A stretch of DNA of 64,000 bases, taken from positions 81,879,980-81,943,979 of the forward strand of contig CP136063.1 in assembly GCA_032622095.1 (NCBI GenBank), in the 5' to 3' direction. Positions 23,432 to 34,149 of the stretch are shown here, piece by piece; position 1 is the stretch's first letter, and each line of letters starts with the position of its first letter. A program made the position numbers and the translations under genes. The DNA is from Siphonodentalium dalli. Its lineage: Eukaryota > Mollusca > Scaphopoda > Gadilida > Siphonodentaliidae. The notes beneath the pieces are model-generated. The model did no database searches and was not told the origin of the DNA. It saw only the letters and a list, made by a program, of their open reading frames with translations.

Positions 23432-23730
23432 TACAATTATGACCCGCCATATCAAATCCAGTCGTAAGTTGGGATTTTTTTACCCTGTGCGAATGCATTC
23501 TCTTATATATGCGAGTAGACCATAGGTCGCCTCGCATATATAAGAGAATGCACTGGCCTAACAATTTTTTATATTTTTTTTCTTCAAATAAATGTTTCTT
23601 ACAATTTTTAGGACATAAAATAAAAAACATCCATTACCTATGGTCGACTCGCATATATAAGAGAATGCATTGGCACAGGGTAAAAATATCCCGACTTATG
23701 ACTGGATTTGATATGGCGGGTCACAATTAT
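23432..23730. mobile_element. Foldback with D-type core
   Basis: Ends ACAATTATGACCCGCCATAT and its complement enclose two D-type hairpins with AGAGAATGCA arms. It sits 35 bases upstream of the acceptor of the polo box 1 exon. Confidence 0.8.
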
Positions 23731-24039
23731 GTTTTTTTATGTATTCAGCATTCCTGGAAAATGTTTACATAACATACTAGTATTTTACTGTAAATTCTGG
23801 TGTATTAAATAACATTTTTGGAACAAGAGTTTCTGCAATAAAGATGCAATTTTGTTTGATATTGAGTTTTCTATGTGTTTATCTAATAATAGTTAATTTT
23901 TCAATACAACAAAATTATATTCTTCGGTATTAATTTTATAGATCTAGGATATGTCACATGTGATGTTAAACAAATTTTCAACAACAGAACAAAGTAGAAA
24001 CATTGTCATATTATATTTCTATGTTGTTGTTGTTGTAAC

Positions 24040-24130
24040 TGACATCACCAAATTCACCCTCTGGGAATCTCATTCTGCTCTGGGAGACCTGGGATCAGAT
24101 TGAAGTTCCCCAGTTGAAGTTGGTGATATT
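24040..24130. mobile_element. C-family fragment
   Basis: AAATTCACCCTCTGGGAATC followed by CATTCTGC and GATCAGATTGAAGTTCCCC, parts of a C element without its left half. Confidence 0.6.
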
Positions 24131-24424
24131 CACCCATTAGTCACCACGATTATGCAATTTATCTTCTGCAAATTAGGAGATATAGAAACAGAATGGAAAA
24201 CACAACTAAAAACATGTTATTTGAGACTTATAGATGGCTCAATTTAAGTTGCATTCCTCTGGAAATACAACTCTTATTAAAAGTTATAAAATGGAAAATA
24301 TAGAGTTATCACACATGGCATAGTTAGCCGTGCATATAAAACTTGCAACTCAAGTTAAATTATTTGTTGTATTATTTTAATACAATCCAGCATAGCAAAA
24401 TAAAGGATTTAGTATTGAAATGAG

Positions 24425-24780
24425 ACAGTTAGGCCTCAAAATATTGTTACGGGACATTTGCAGAATGAGGTCCACAGAGGGTCAATTTAGTGACTGCCGC
24501 ACATAGCGAGCTAGCATCACTAATTTCACCTTATGGGGACCTAATAGTTTCTCTAGATATTTAGTAGTTTCTCCATATTGGCAGAAGAAACAATGCATAA
24601 TCAAGGTGCTCAATGGATGCAAATCACCTCCATCTGGGAACTTAAATATGTGTCTAGGCCTCCCATAGCAGATGAGGCCATGCGGAATGAGGTCCACAGA
24701 GGACGTATTTGTCGACGCTAGCCCATTGTGTGGAATATCGTCACTAAATTCATCCGCAGGAGACCTCATTATGCAAATTT
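24425..24780. mobile_element. C-family compound foldback, diverged
   Basis: GGCCTCAAAATATTGTTACG, then two decayed palindromes around GAGGTCCACAGAGG, ending near CTCATTATGCAAATTTGG. Confidence 0.7.
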
Positions 24781-24874
24781 GGTCAGGCACCAAATTTAGA
24801 GGAAATTTGGTCAAGCACCAAATTTAGAGGCCTGGAGACATTCGATGCCAAATCATGACCAATATTTTGCTTAC

Positions 24875-24949
24875 CGTTCGGCATATGTTCGAGACAGGTT
24901 GAGATGGCATCGAGTAACATAGCAGCACTCCTTATCTTTGGTGACGACC
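24875..24949 (-). CDS. PLK2-like: PLK2/3-type kinase, exon before polo box 1
   Basis: A 75-base exon (phase 1 in, 1 out), acceptor CATCTTCAG, donor GTAAGC. It encodes SSPKIRSAAMLLDAISTCLE followed by HMPN. An amphipathic helix ending C-L-E-x-M-P is found in PLK2 just before the first polo box, so this fits the family and keeps the frame into the next exon. Confidence 0.88.
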
Positions 24950-25159
24950 CTGAAGATGAAGATTAGACAATCTTGATATATGTACTACTGATATTTGCCG
25001 ATCAAGTAAGAACCCGAACGCTATCTCCACTTGTAGCAATCAATTAAATTTGTCGAAAATTCTGAACACATCGACGTTACCATTTCAGAGAACACAATGG
25101 TTGAAATACGCACAAATGTAAATATTTATTGCTTTATTCAAGACTCATTATTATGTATA

Positions 25160-25315
25160 AACATTACAACAATGATTGGGCCAATAATATTCAATTTGTG
25201 TATTTCATTTATAACAATGACCCTGTTTTCTGACTATTTGGATTTCAAATTTATGAAAATAACTTATTTTGACATGATTTAAACTGTTATTCCAATCTGA
25301 ACAACCCCATCTGCT
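25160..25315 (+). repeat. Dispersed repeat shared with 18445-18600
   Basis: Same motif order as the partner copy. No coding meaning is apparent. Confidence 0.65.
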
Positions 25316-25401
25316 TCTTGAGGTGTATTTTCTCCTATTATATTATTTCAAATTGTTTTATGGGAAGAGATACCAAATTTTACTAAAATATTGATTTAAT
25401 C

Positions 25402-25560
25402 CTTTCGTGATGGGAGCTCTGCTGGTGCACCATTATAATATCATGTACCAGTGCATTCTCTTATATATTTGAGTCTCCCTATGGGAGACCCGCACATATA
25501 AGAGAATGTATTGGCATAGGGTTTTCACAAAATTTCAGGAAGCTCCAGTCACGGAAGGGT
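25402..25560. mobile_element. D-family foldback
   Basis: CCTTTCGTGATGGGAGCTCT to TCACGGAAGGGTTAA with the CTCTTATATATTTGAGTCTC arm and its partner. Confidence 0.75.
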
Positions 25561-25772
25561 TAAACTGCTTTATGGTAAGAGATACCATAATTTGACTAAA
25601 ACATCGTTTTAAAAAATCTTTTGAGAATCATACTTTTGAATATTTGGGTTGTGGTGAATATTATTTTCCTTCCTGCGTCTACTTTCTTCCACCCAAATGT
25701 TAGTTAACCCGGCTATAAAATCGGTTAGGCCTTACCGGTAAATGATATTGTGATATATTTTTAGAATGAGAT

Positions 25773-26051
25773 TAACCCTTTCTATACTAAATGGATTCTC
25801 CCATTAAGTTAAAAAAGTGTACATTGGAATGGTCTATTATTAATTTGGAGGGGTGTTCATGTAATAAAAGCAGATGACAGATAAAAACAAAACAGATAAT
25901 ACAAGAGCAGAATTATTCATATTCACAGGTGGGAAATGTACAGATAATAAGTTCAACAAACGACCTATTGTCGTTGTTGAACTTATTATCTGAACATTTC
26001 CAATGGGATAACTTCTCATCAATGATGATCCTTAGTGAATAATAAGATTAA
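25773..26051. mobile_element. B element, full length, next to a splice donor
   Basis: Starts TTAACCCTTTCTATACTAAA, has the central GTTCAACAAACGACC hairpin and ends in AGATTAA. That last TTAA (26048-26051) begins 8 bases into the kinase intron. Confidence 0.8.
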
Positions 26052-26058
26052 TACATAC

Positions 26059-26200
26059 CTCCACTAGAAGGAGTGCTGGCTCGACTACCGTTACCAGAAT
26101 CTCTGATTACTTCACTGATATACGGCTTCACTTCCACATTAATACTATTAATATCATTAACAGGGGACAGAACAGTCCTTGTAGGACATCTGTTCAGCAT
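26059..26200 (-). CDS. PLK2-like: PLK2/3-type kinase, linker exon
   Basis: A 142-base exon after TCTTGTAG, starting MLNRCPTRTVLSPVND and ending RASTPSSGG across a phase-1 junction at GTATGT. It is rich in Ser, Thr and Asn. TVLSP and ASTPSS are possible proline-directed phosphorylation sites, but that is only inferred. The frame agrees with both neighbours (0 in, 1 out). A B-family element (25773-26051) ends with its TTAA at positions +8 to +11 of this exon's downstream intron. Confidence 0.82.
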
Positions 26201-26292
26201 CTACAAGATAGAAATATATAAATAATATAAATGTCTTGTTTTCCTGAACTGCAATATAATATATTAGCTGCGGAAAGTTATGTGAAAACCTA

Positions 26293-26510
26293 CTGTAATG
26301 CCCTAAATAATCAACTCCTTAACCACAGAGAATTACGGGTAACTTTTCAGGATTTAGTCGGAAATATGGCTTGTTGCCATTCATCGGAAAGCTCTCGCTG
26401 AGAGCTTTCTGATGAATGGCAACAAGCCATATTTCCATCTAAATCCTGAAAAGTTACCCATAATTCTGCTGTGCACATAGTTAAGGAGTTGATTATTTAA
26501 GGCATTACTG
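26293..26510. mobile_element. T element, near full length
   Basis: CTGTAATGCCCTAAATAATC to GGCATTACTG, with the central GAAAGCTCTCGCTGAGAGCT hairpin and TA at both sides. Confidence 0.9.
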
Positions 26511-26564
26511 TAACTTGCAACAATCTACCAGAATATTGTTGAAAATGGGTGCTAAATGCTCTTC

Positions 26565-26685
26565 AAGCCTTGAAATAGGGTGTCTGTCATTTGCAGAATG
26601 AGGTCCCCAGAGGGTGAATTTAGTGATGCTACCCCGCATAGCGGGCTAGCATCACTAAATTCACCCTCTGGGGACAGCTGGGGAA
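26565..26685. mobile_element. C-family single palindrome
   Basis: GAGGTCCCCAGAGGGTGAAT pairs with ATTCACCCTCTGGGGAC around CCCGCATAGCGGG. Only one of the two arms of a full C element is present. Confidence 0.8.
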
Positions 26686-26743
26686 AGTTGGCCTGACATT
26701 TTTGTTCACTGGGATGCAAGCAAATTTAGCATCCATTTCTTAA

Positions 26744-27230
26744 AGGTGTACGCCATTTTCAATAAATTCCCAGTAATAACAACAATCTAATATCGATCTT
26801 ATATAAAAAAAAATAGTTAATATAATTTGATAAAAAATTTAATTTATGGCTGGAGCCATAAAATAAATTACAAATTTCCATGTACAAGACATAATCAAAT
26901 TAATTCACGGATATTGGATTTGTCAACGGGTGGCACACATGATCGTGTAAACAATTATATTGATACAGGGCGTAAACTCAAACCATTCACTGACTGGTGA
27001 CTATACAATAACTTCAATAAGTAGTATACATATAATATAACATTTAATATTTGATACATTTTTGCTTGAAAACTGTACAAAATTTACTCGACAACGATAA
27101 TTTGTATTTTAGCATTCCAACTAATCTGCCATCCATAACATTACTTCGTACTCATCAAATAAAGGAAATCTGGTTACCTTATTCTATGACTCAGAGACTA
27201 TAGAAACCTACATCAACATTTGAGTACAGA
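26744..27230 (-). mobile_element. Q element, copy 2
   Basis: Inverted relative to 60888-61464. It starts AGGTGTACGCCATTTTCAAT after TTAA, shares the ATGGCTGGAGCCATAAA hairpin, and has TATAGAAACCTACATCAACA near its far end, which is decayed. Confidence 0.7.
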
Positions 27231-27518
27231 TTCTAAGCCTAACTTATAAGTAACTTGGGTTTGAGAAAATTGATACATTCTATGTTTCTAAAAAAGAAAT
27301 GAGGTCATTTCTGTACGTGCTTGTGTAGGTACATATGTCCCCAACTTCATATTACTGACGAAGCATGTCGTCGGCTCTCAATTTGTAATTGCATCATTTT
27401 TGGTGCTATAAATATGGCGCTCTACTGTCCTATCCATGGAAACAATGAAGAATTGTTGATCGATCTGTGCATGTTATCGCCATGAGATTGATGAGAAACA
27501 GCATAAGTTCAAACAAAC

Positions 27519-27633
27519 CTGCACTTCTCCGTCATCTTGTTGGCAATCGACTGGTGTAATCTTCATGTTAGTTAACTGTGATCCTAGATTCTCACCTTGA
27601 TCAGGTCGGTCAGGGACAGCATAGGATTTAGGT
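27519..27633 (-). CDS. PLK2-like: PLK2/3-type kinase, linker exon
   Basis: A 38-codon linker exon between the kinase and polo-box domains. It follows ATTTGCAG and ends CAG|GTTTGT (phase 0). The peptide includes RPKSYAVPDRPDQGENL and PVDCQQDDGEVQ. It is rich in Pro, Asp and Gln, as expected for a disordered linker, and shows no recognised motif. The exon is supported by matching phases on both sides (2 in, 0 out), an open frame and good splice consensus rather than by homology. Confidence 0.8.
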
Positions 27634-27724
27634 CTGCAAATATTATGTCTACAGTCAACACTATGCAATGCATCACAACATGTAGCACTAATCTAATAGG
27701 AAGCAGATACTGTCAATTAAAACT

Positions 27725-27972
27725 TAACCCTTTCATTACATGATCTGCGCTGGTGCAGCATTAAAGGCCCTGTGCCAGTGTATTCTCTTATATATGCGAG
27801 TCTCCCATAGGTTATATAAGAGAATGCAATGGCTTACAAGGTCACGGTAAATATTGTTAGGCCATGTATTTTCTTATATATGCGAGGCTCCCTATGGGAG
27901 ACTCGCATATATAAGAGAATGCATTGGCAGAGGGTTTTTGCAAAATTTCAGGAAGCTCCAGTCATGGAAGGG
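27725..27972. mobile_element. D-family foldback
   Basis: TTAACCCTTTCATTACATGA to CAGTCATGGAAGGG, with two arm pairs of CTCTTATATATGCGAG type. Confidence 0.8.
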
Positions 27973-28289
27973 ACAACATGCACATGAACAACATAATTGA
28001 CACTTTCTTCAAAACCTTCTGACCATCATGCCTTGCTATTATAAACCACACATTTGAAGGAACATAGAGAAACCAGTCAACTTATTGCCATACCCAATAT
28101 GCAAGGATATAGAGGCTATAATCAATTATACAGAAGTTGACTATGGAAAATATGGTCTGCATTATTTATACTTGATCTATTATATGGTTAATCATGAGAA
28201 CAATAATCCATATCAGATCAAATATTGTAGAAATAACTTGATTAAGCAATTATAACAGAAAAGACAGTATATCACAGCATGCTATGAAA

Positions 28290-28610
28290 AGCTAGATCAC
28301 TGGGTCGCGGCCATAATGGATTCACCCAGCCCAATTCTGTGGTTTCAGAGTTTCATCCTGTCTGATTAAAACCATACTCAGATTCTAACGATACCGAGTC
28401 TGATGAAATCGTTAGAATCTGAGTATGGTTTTAGTCAGACTGAGTTTCATCCTGCCCGATTCCATGGTTATAGTGCTACAGGTCAATGTTCTGGAGTAGC
28501 ATTTGCATATATGGAGCTTATTCATGACTTCCATATATGGAAATGCTACTCCAGAACTTAAAAACCATGGAACTGGGCTTGGTGGATCCAATATGGCCAC
28601 AGTTAGTGAC
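28290..28610. repeat. Nested foldback, about 320 bp
   Basis: A perfect inner stem AAAACCATACTCAGATTCTA (28367-28434) and a second stem TTCTGGAGTAGCATTT with AAATGCTACTCCAGAA lie between mirrored outer sequences GGCCATAATGGATTCACC and GGTGGATCCAATATGGCC. Confidence 0.8.
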
Positions 28611-28652
28611 AGGACATATTGAAAACTTACGACTAAATTAATGTGAACTAAC

Positions 28653-28925
28653 CTGCTAGTTCTGTGAGAAGGGAATTTTGGCATTGTTGTACAGCATGAT
28701 GCTGAAAGACTCTTTGGGCAGTGACCAGTGGTAAAAAACTCGTCTGCCAAGATGGCGTCTAGGGACGGACGATCTGCTGGGTTTGGATTTAGGCACTTTC
28801 GGATGAAGTTTTGGCACTCCATGGATATTCCTGGAGGGAATGTATATGTATTCTCTATAATTCTTGCATATGTTTCTTTCAGCGATGACGTCTCAAATGG
28901 AGGTCGACCAATGAGAAGGGCAAAG
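28653..28925 (-). CDS. PLK2-like: PLK2/3-type kinase, C-lobe exon and start of linker
   Basis: This 273-base exon follows a TTTAATTACAG acceptor. It contains FALLIGRPPFETSSLKETYA (the RPPFET..LKETY signature of the family), then a C-lobe ending ADRPSLDAILADEFF, and LSASCCTTMPKF. The S-x-S-C-C-x-T-x-P-x-F stretch just after the kinase domain matches PLK2 and PLK3 and is the best evidence for assigning this gene to that subgroup. The donor is GTTAGT in phase 2. Directly downstream in transcription is the foldback at 28290-28610. Confidence 0.96.
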
Positions 28926-29482
28926 CTGTAATTAAAAATAAAAGATAATGAATAAACAAAATTCAAGGCAAAACATTAAAAGTGTACAGAGTGCAGATGC
29001 TATCAAAATAAGCTTTTATATTTAACATATTCATTTTATTTTTTTTGGACATATATATACATTAGATTTCGAAAAAATACGTCAATTGGAATCTTACCTG
29101 AGATTGTTAGAACATTTCTGAGTATTTTGACACAAATATGATATGAACGTGTATGAAATTTATTAGTCATATGCTAGTCCCATAAAATTACTGTGCTATC
29201 GACCTTTATAACAAATTTACATGTCTCTTTCTGTATATCTCTTTCAAATCCTTTTTCAAAAAGTTTTCTTTCAACTCAATATCATGCACGTTAATCTTGA
29301 ACATGAATATAACATTTACAACTCAATTCTAGAATTCATTACGAAGTAGATGGGTTAACATAAAATAACCAGGGAACAACACAATAACCACAATAAATAT
29401 ACAATTGACCAGTCTACGAGACTCATTAGTTATTTATGAATCTGAGAAGTGGGATTACGACACAATTAACGAAGATTACTTA

Positions 29483-29608
<126 letters not shown>

Positions 29609-30090
29609 CTAATAATATATCTACTCAACCATAAAATTACATGCCTAGTCAAGCGTAAACTTACGTGGGATAATGTTAACACAAGCCAAGAAATGTTCTC
29701 ACACTAGCTATATTAGCGGAAATCATCTGTTTAACGAAGATTGGAGATTATTGCCCAGTGAACTGAACCCCTGGGTCAAAATTATACCCATAGTACAAAA
29801 AATAAGAGAAAAAGCTTCCTTTGATATCTAAAGATGAAATTGATGCTATAAATGACCAATATCCCACTCTCAGTTTGTTATAAAATATCTTAGACAACGC
29901 AAAATCCTCTAAAAAGCAATACACAGACCATTATCAAAATACATCCCATAAATAACAAAAATGTCTTCAGAGATTAGAAACTGAGAGTACCCTGCGAGTA
30001 TCATAGGTCAGATGTGTAATATTTACACAATTTTAAGTCAATACTCAAGACCCAATTTGAAAACAGTCATGGACCAGTGGATTGCTTTAA

Positions 30091-30541
30091 CACTTTCCAT
30101 ATTCAATGGATTATCCCACTCGGTTATAAAAGCATACAATGGAATGGTATATTATTCATTTGGAGGGGTGGGGTGTTCAGGTAATAAAAGCAGACCTGGG
30201 GTGTTCAGGTAATAAAAGCAGACGACAGACAGAAAAACAGATAATACAAAAGCAGAATGATTCAAATTCATTGGTGGCAAATGTTCAGATAAGTTCAACA
30301 ATGACCTCCTTATTATCTGAACATTTCTTATGGGATACAGTAGTGCCCTAAATAATCGACTCCTTAACTACAGCAGAATTATGGGTAACTCTCAGTGAGA
30401 GCTTTCCGATGAATGGCAACAAGCCATATTTCCGACTAAATCCTGAAAAGTTACCCATAATTCTGCTGTGGTTAAAGAGTCGATTATTTAGGGCATTACT
30501 GTAACTACTCATCAATGAGTAGTTAGTATAGAAATGGTTAT
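30091..30541. mobile_element. B element split by a T element
   Basis: The left part (30091-30337) ends ACATTTCTTATGGGATA. The right part resumes ACTACTCATCAATGAGTAG at 30504. A segment AGGTAATAAAAGCAGAC is locally duplicated at 30179 and 30206. Confidence 0.85.
30338..30501. mobile_element. T element inserted in a B element at TA
   Basis: CAGTAGTGCCCTAAATAATC to GGGCATTACTG, flanked by TA at 30336-30337 and 30502-30503. The left arm is shortened. Confidence 0.9.
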
Positions 30542-30544
30542 CTG

Positions 30545-31440
30545 AAAATCATCCCCTAGTTAGGATCTCTTATCTTTATCTTGTGAAGAAATTTACTAAA
30601 TTCTTGATAAGATTTTCTGGAAAAACTCCCATCTAAATCAGTCTAAATTATAAATATTTTGAGAAATTACTGAAATTGAACATACCTATAGCTTCTCTCT
30701 ACTGACTAGAGCTCCATGTGCACATTCTTTCATGAGTGAACGGCAAATTTTACAGGTTTTATTTTTATAGCTATAGGGCAATATCGGCAATATCTAATTA
30801 CTATTTAATTATTACATGGTAAAGTGGAGTATTAAACCAAGTTTAGATTTACAAGTGGAGGTTTGAATATTGGATATGAATTTACAGCTGTTGATGGCAG
30901 TTGAGGCCTTGTAAATGCCATTCAGACTGATACACATATTAACATATCCCTTGAATATTCATAACAATATTTACATGCGTAGCTTTATCAATGCTCAGCA
31001 TGTGATAAAATGATAATTCTACACATATGCTTGCATAAGCAAGTCGATTTAAGCATTCATTTATTCAGAATCATGCGGCACATGTGAGCGAGTCCAATGT
31101 GGGGTAATCCCAAACCACCCACATCATTCATGCAAGCACATTGTCATCCACCACGTTATATTATGGCCTTTATGAGTTTGGAGTGTCTTGTAAATATTTA
31201 GACAACACCAGCCAGACACCCCAGGGTTTTTAATTCAATGCACAACTGTTGACAAGAGAATCAAACCGTTCCATCCTTGAGTTATTACAATAATTCAGTC
31301 TAACTCAACTTAACTACCTGCAGGGTTGGGTTCATATCACTCCAGTAATCTCAATGAACCTGATATGAGATTTTAGTGGGCCTGAACGATTAGCAGCCCA
31401 TGGCCCTGTACCAGTATGGTTCGTTGTAGCAATGAATTTT
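30545..31440. other. Kinase intron sequence, nothing recognised
   Basis: AT-rich. No exon, RNA gene or repeated element was identified. Confidence 0.4.
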
Positions 31441-31443
31441 GTA

Positions 31444-32094
31444 CAGTAATGCCCTAAATAATCAACTGATACCTTAAAGGTACTCAACCCGTAAAGAGGG
31501 TCCCCATCTCAACAGATTCCAACAACAACAATCCGATCAGAGGGTCCTATATTACTATTTCTTTGGCTTTGGGGGTAAAAAATATTTGATTCGAGTCGAG
31601 GAACCCATCAAACAAAGCTCAGAGTTATTAGATATTGATTTTTCAAATTTGTTATGTTCTCGAGATCAGTACTAATAACTGCCGTAATCTGCTCTGGATG
31701 TGTACTCCAAATCTATTCAAACAGACAAGGATGAATAACTCTAAAATCAAGTGGTAATTTTAACGCAATTTAGACTGAGTTCTGGGCCAGATAGTATTCC
31801 CGATAATGAAAAATAATAGATTTCTAAAATCGATATCTAACAAATCTGAGCTTTGATGGGTGACTTCCTCGACTCGAATCAAATATTTTTGACCCCCGAA
31901 GCCATTGAAATAGTAATTGAGAGGAGTTTTATCGGGTTGAGTACCTTTAACCACAGCAGAATTATGGGTAATTTTTCAGGCATTTCACTAAGAGCTTTCC
32001 GATGGATGGCAACAAGCCATATTTCCGACTAAATCCTGAAAAGTTACCCATAATTCTGCTGTGGTTAAGGAGTCGATTATTTAGGGCATTACTG
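31444..32094. mobile_element. T element split by a P element
   Basis: T begins CAGTAATGCCCTAAATAATC, is interrupted at its ACCTTAACC site, resumes CCACAGCAGAATTATGGG at 31951 and ends GGGCATTACTG. Confidence 0.9.
31478..31946 (+). mobile_element. P element inserted in a T element at TTAA
   Basis: 469 bp, the same length and orientation as the copy at 4188-4656, with about five differences by eye. TTAA at 31474-31477 and 31947-31950. The reading frame at 31760-31954 is a translation of it. Confidence 0.93.
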
Positions 32095-32253
32095 TAGATC
32101 TTCTGGCAAGGCAGTCTAAGTTAACTACATACCCACATACAACTTGTGGGTCAATTACTTGATGTAGACTCGCAATTTCCCGGAACTGTGTGATTTCCAT
32201 GTCATTATGATCCAGGATAGCGCCAATAAAAACTCACTATTAGTAGCCCCAAG

Positions 32254-32573
32254 ATATATTGATTGATTGATTGGGGTTTAATGTCGCTTTCAGCAACTAA
32301 GGCCATATCACGACATTGCCAGTTTTAGTGGTGGAGGAATTCCATACACTTATGGCTAATCTAACAGTGATTTCAATGGCTGATAAACTCGTTGACCATG
32401 TGTGGCAAACCACCAACCATCGGCGAGTAACTGGCAACTCAACCAGATAATGATTTCAAGTTACAAAGTCCATGATGGAAACATGCGGATTTGAACTCTC
32501 ATTGCCAGCGCTGGAAGGCGAAATAGCTTGGAGTTGTACCCCCAACGGATTGAGCAACCGAGGCTCCGCCCGA
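32254..32573 (-). mobile_element. tRNA-derived SINE
   Basis: Read on the minus strand, the head near 32573 has a Pol III A-box-like stretch (GGTTGCTCAATCCGTTGGG) and, about 50 bases on, a B-box-like GAGTTCAAATCC. The body ends in a CAAT microsatellite tail (ATTG repeats at about 32262 on the plus strand). The part near the tail (plus strand GGGTTTAATGTCGCTTTCAG) resembles the conserved 3' domain of molluscan SINEs (Nin-type), from memory and not verified. It sits in the kinase intron in the same orientation as the gene. Confidence 0.6.
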
Positions 32574-32763
32574 AGATATAAGTGTGCATCCAATCGAAGC
32601 AATTACAGTAAAGTGATGTGACGCAATTTGAAGAAAGCTTGCATTCTTCCTGGAAATGTCATTTTGACGTGACTATGATCAACTCAGTATGTCAGTTTGA
32701 TTCCAAGTATATCATAACACAGACTGGTGGAGAGGACGAAAAGTAAAAGAAACCATGACTTAC

Positions 32764-32981
32764 ATTTTCTTTTCTCCCGGGTAATCGACACGAGTGGCGA
32801 GACCGAAGTCAGCTAGTTTAATCTCCATTTGATCGTTTAGGAGCATGTTTCCGAGCTTGAGGTCTCTGTGGATGATGTGCTGCTTGTGGATGTATTTCAC
32901 ACCTTCGACTAGCTGTCGTAGATAGTACCGCACCTCGGGCTCCGTGATGCATTTTCTGTGCTTCAGAACATGGACCAGAGA
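32764..32981 (-). CDS. PLK2-like: PLK2/3-type kinase, catalytic-loop exon (HRD and DFG)
   Basis: The exon encodes [20 protein letters not shown] (alpha-D and alpha-E), then [10 protein letters not shown], the catalytic loop with its Asp, and [10 protein letters not shown], the metal-binding Asp-Phe-Gly. [11 protein letters not shown] and HRDLKLGN are typical of the polo-like family, and EPEVRYY is the PLK2/3 form. It follows a CATTTCAG acceptor in phase 0 and ends after two bases of a codon at GTAAGT (phase 2). No frame breaks are seen. The upstream intron is about 7.2 kb and the downstream one about 3.2 kb. Confidence 0.97.
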
Positions 32982-33049
32982 CTGAAATGGGAGAGTCAAG
33001 TCATGATATGTGCTTATTATGATGTTTAAAGATGCATAGTTCGAAATAA

Positions 33050-33515
33050 TGCTCCCGAATTACTATTTATTTGGCTGCAGGGGTAAAATATATTTGATAT
33101 GAGCAGAGGAACCCACCAATCATCGGCATCGGGAAGCTCTCACTGAGGGCTTCCCGATGAATGGCAACAAGCCATATTTCCGACTAAATCCTGAAAAATT
33201 ACCCATATATATAAGAGAATGCATTGGCACAGGGCATAACTGTAACCATCACAATGTGGTCAATGAACCGGTTCCAATGATATCCATATTTGTATGGTGT
33301 TAGTGAGACAGACCGAAGATATTTTAGGCTGTTGAAGCTTTATTTGGGCGTTTTTGGCCGTTTTGTTGGGTAAAGGGTTAATTAAGAGATTTATCAGTCC
33401 CCCAGGGAGCCTCACACAGATGGAAGCATGCACTGCAGAGTGTCGTCTGATCCAGTCTATGTGGGGCTCCCTGTGGGCGTTTTTGGCCATTTTGTTGGGT
33501 AAAGGGTTAAGGGTA
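33050..33515. mobile_element. Mosaic of P, T and D fragments
   Basis: A P fragment (to about 33120), half of a T element (33128-33210), then AGAGAATGCATTGGCACAGG of D type, and a D-related segment to GGGTAAAGGGTTAA. The last segment is inverted relative to 54590-54735. Confidence 0.75.
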
Positions 33516-33698
33516 AAGGATGTTCTCCCTATATTAAGTTAAAGCAATGAGCAATTTGAAAAAAATGGTGTATTTTCACAAGTTGTTAATCTTTGTTTAT
33601 TTTGTCACCCTGTACCATCAACACCGTGTAGTACAGAAGCTAAAAACAAATACCTGTAGCTCTGCAGCGCAGGTAAAAATAATGTCATTTGCTTATAA

Positions 33699-33830
33699 CC
33701 CTTTATATACCAAATGAATTCTCCTGCTCAGTTATAAAAGTATACACTTAGAATGGTCTATTATTCATCTGCAGGGGTTTTCAGGAAAATTAAGCAGAGG
33801 ACATGCAGTTTGACGAAATGATAATACAAG
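33699..33830. mobile_element. B element, partial
   Basis: CCCTTTATATACCAAATGAA, ATAAAAGTATACA, and AATGGTCTATTATTCATCTG, then decay. Confidence 0.65.
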
Positions 33831-33889
33831 AGGTTGCACTGGCAGAGCTGTCATATCCCCATTGTAGCAAACTCAAACATGGGGAGGTA

Positions 33890-34100
33890 CTGTAATGCCC
33901 TAAATAATCGACTCTTTAACAATAGCAGAATTATGGTTAATTTTTCAGGATTTAGTCGGAAATATGGCTTGTTGCCATTCATCGGAAAGCTCTCGGGGAG
34001 AGCTTTCCAATGAATGGCAACAAGCCCTATTTCCGACTAAATCCTGAAAAATTACCCATAATTCTGCTGTGATTAAGGAGTCGATTATTTAGGACCTCTG
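33890..34100. mobile_element. T element, right tip decayed
   Basis: CTGTAATGCCCTAAATAATC at left. The right arm ends GATTATTTAGGACC instead of GGGCATTACTG. Confidence 0.85.
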
Positions 34101-34149
34101 CAATTCTCTACTCTGTGAGATTAGTAAATTCAAGTAATGGTTAAAAGAC

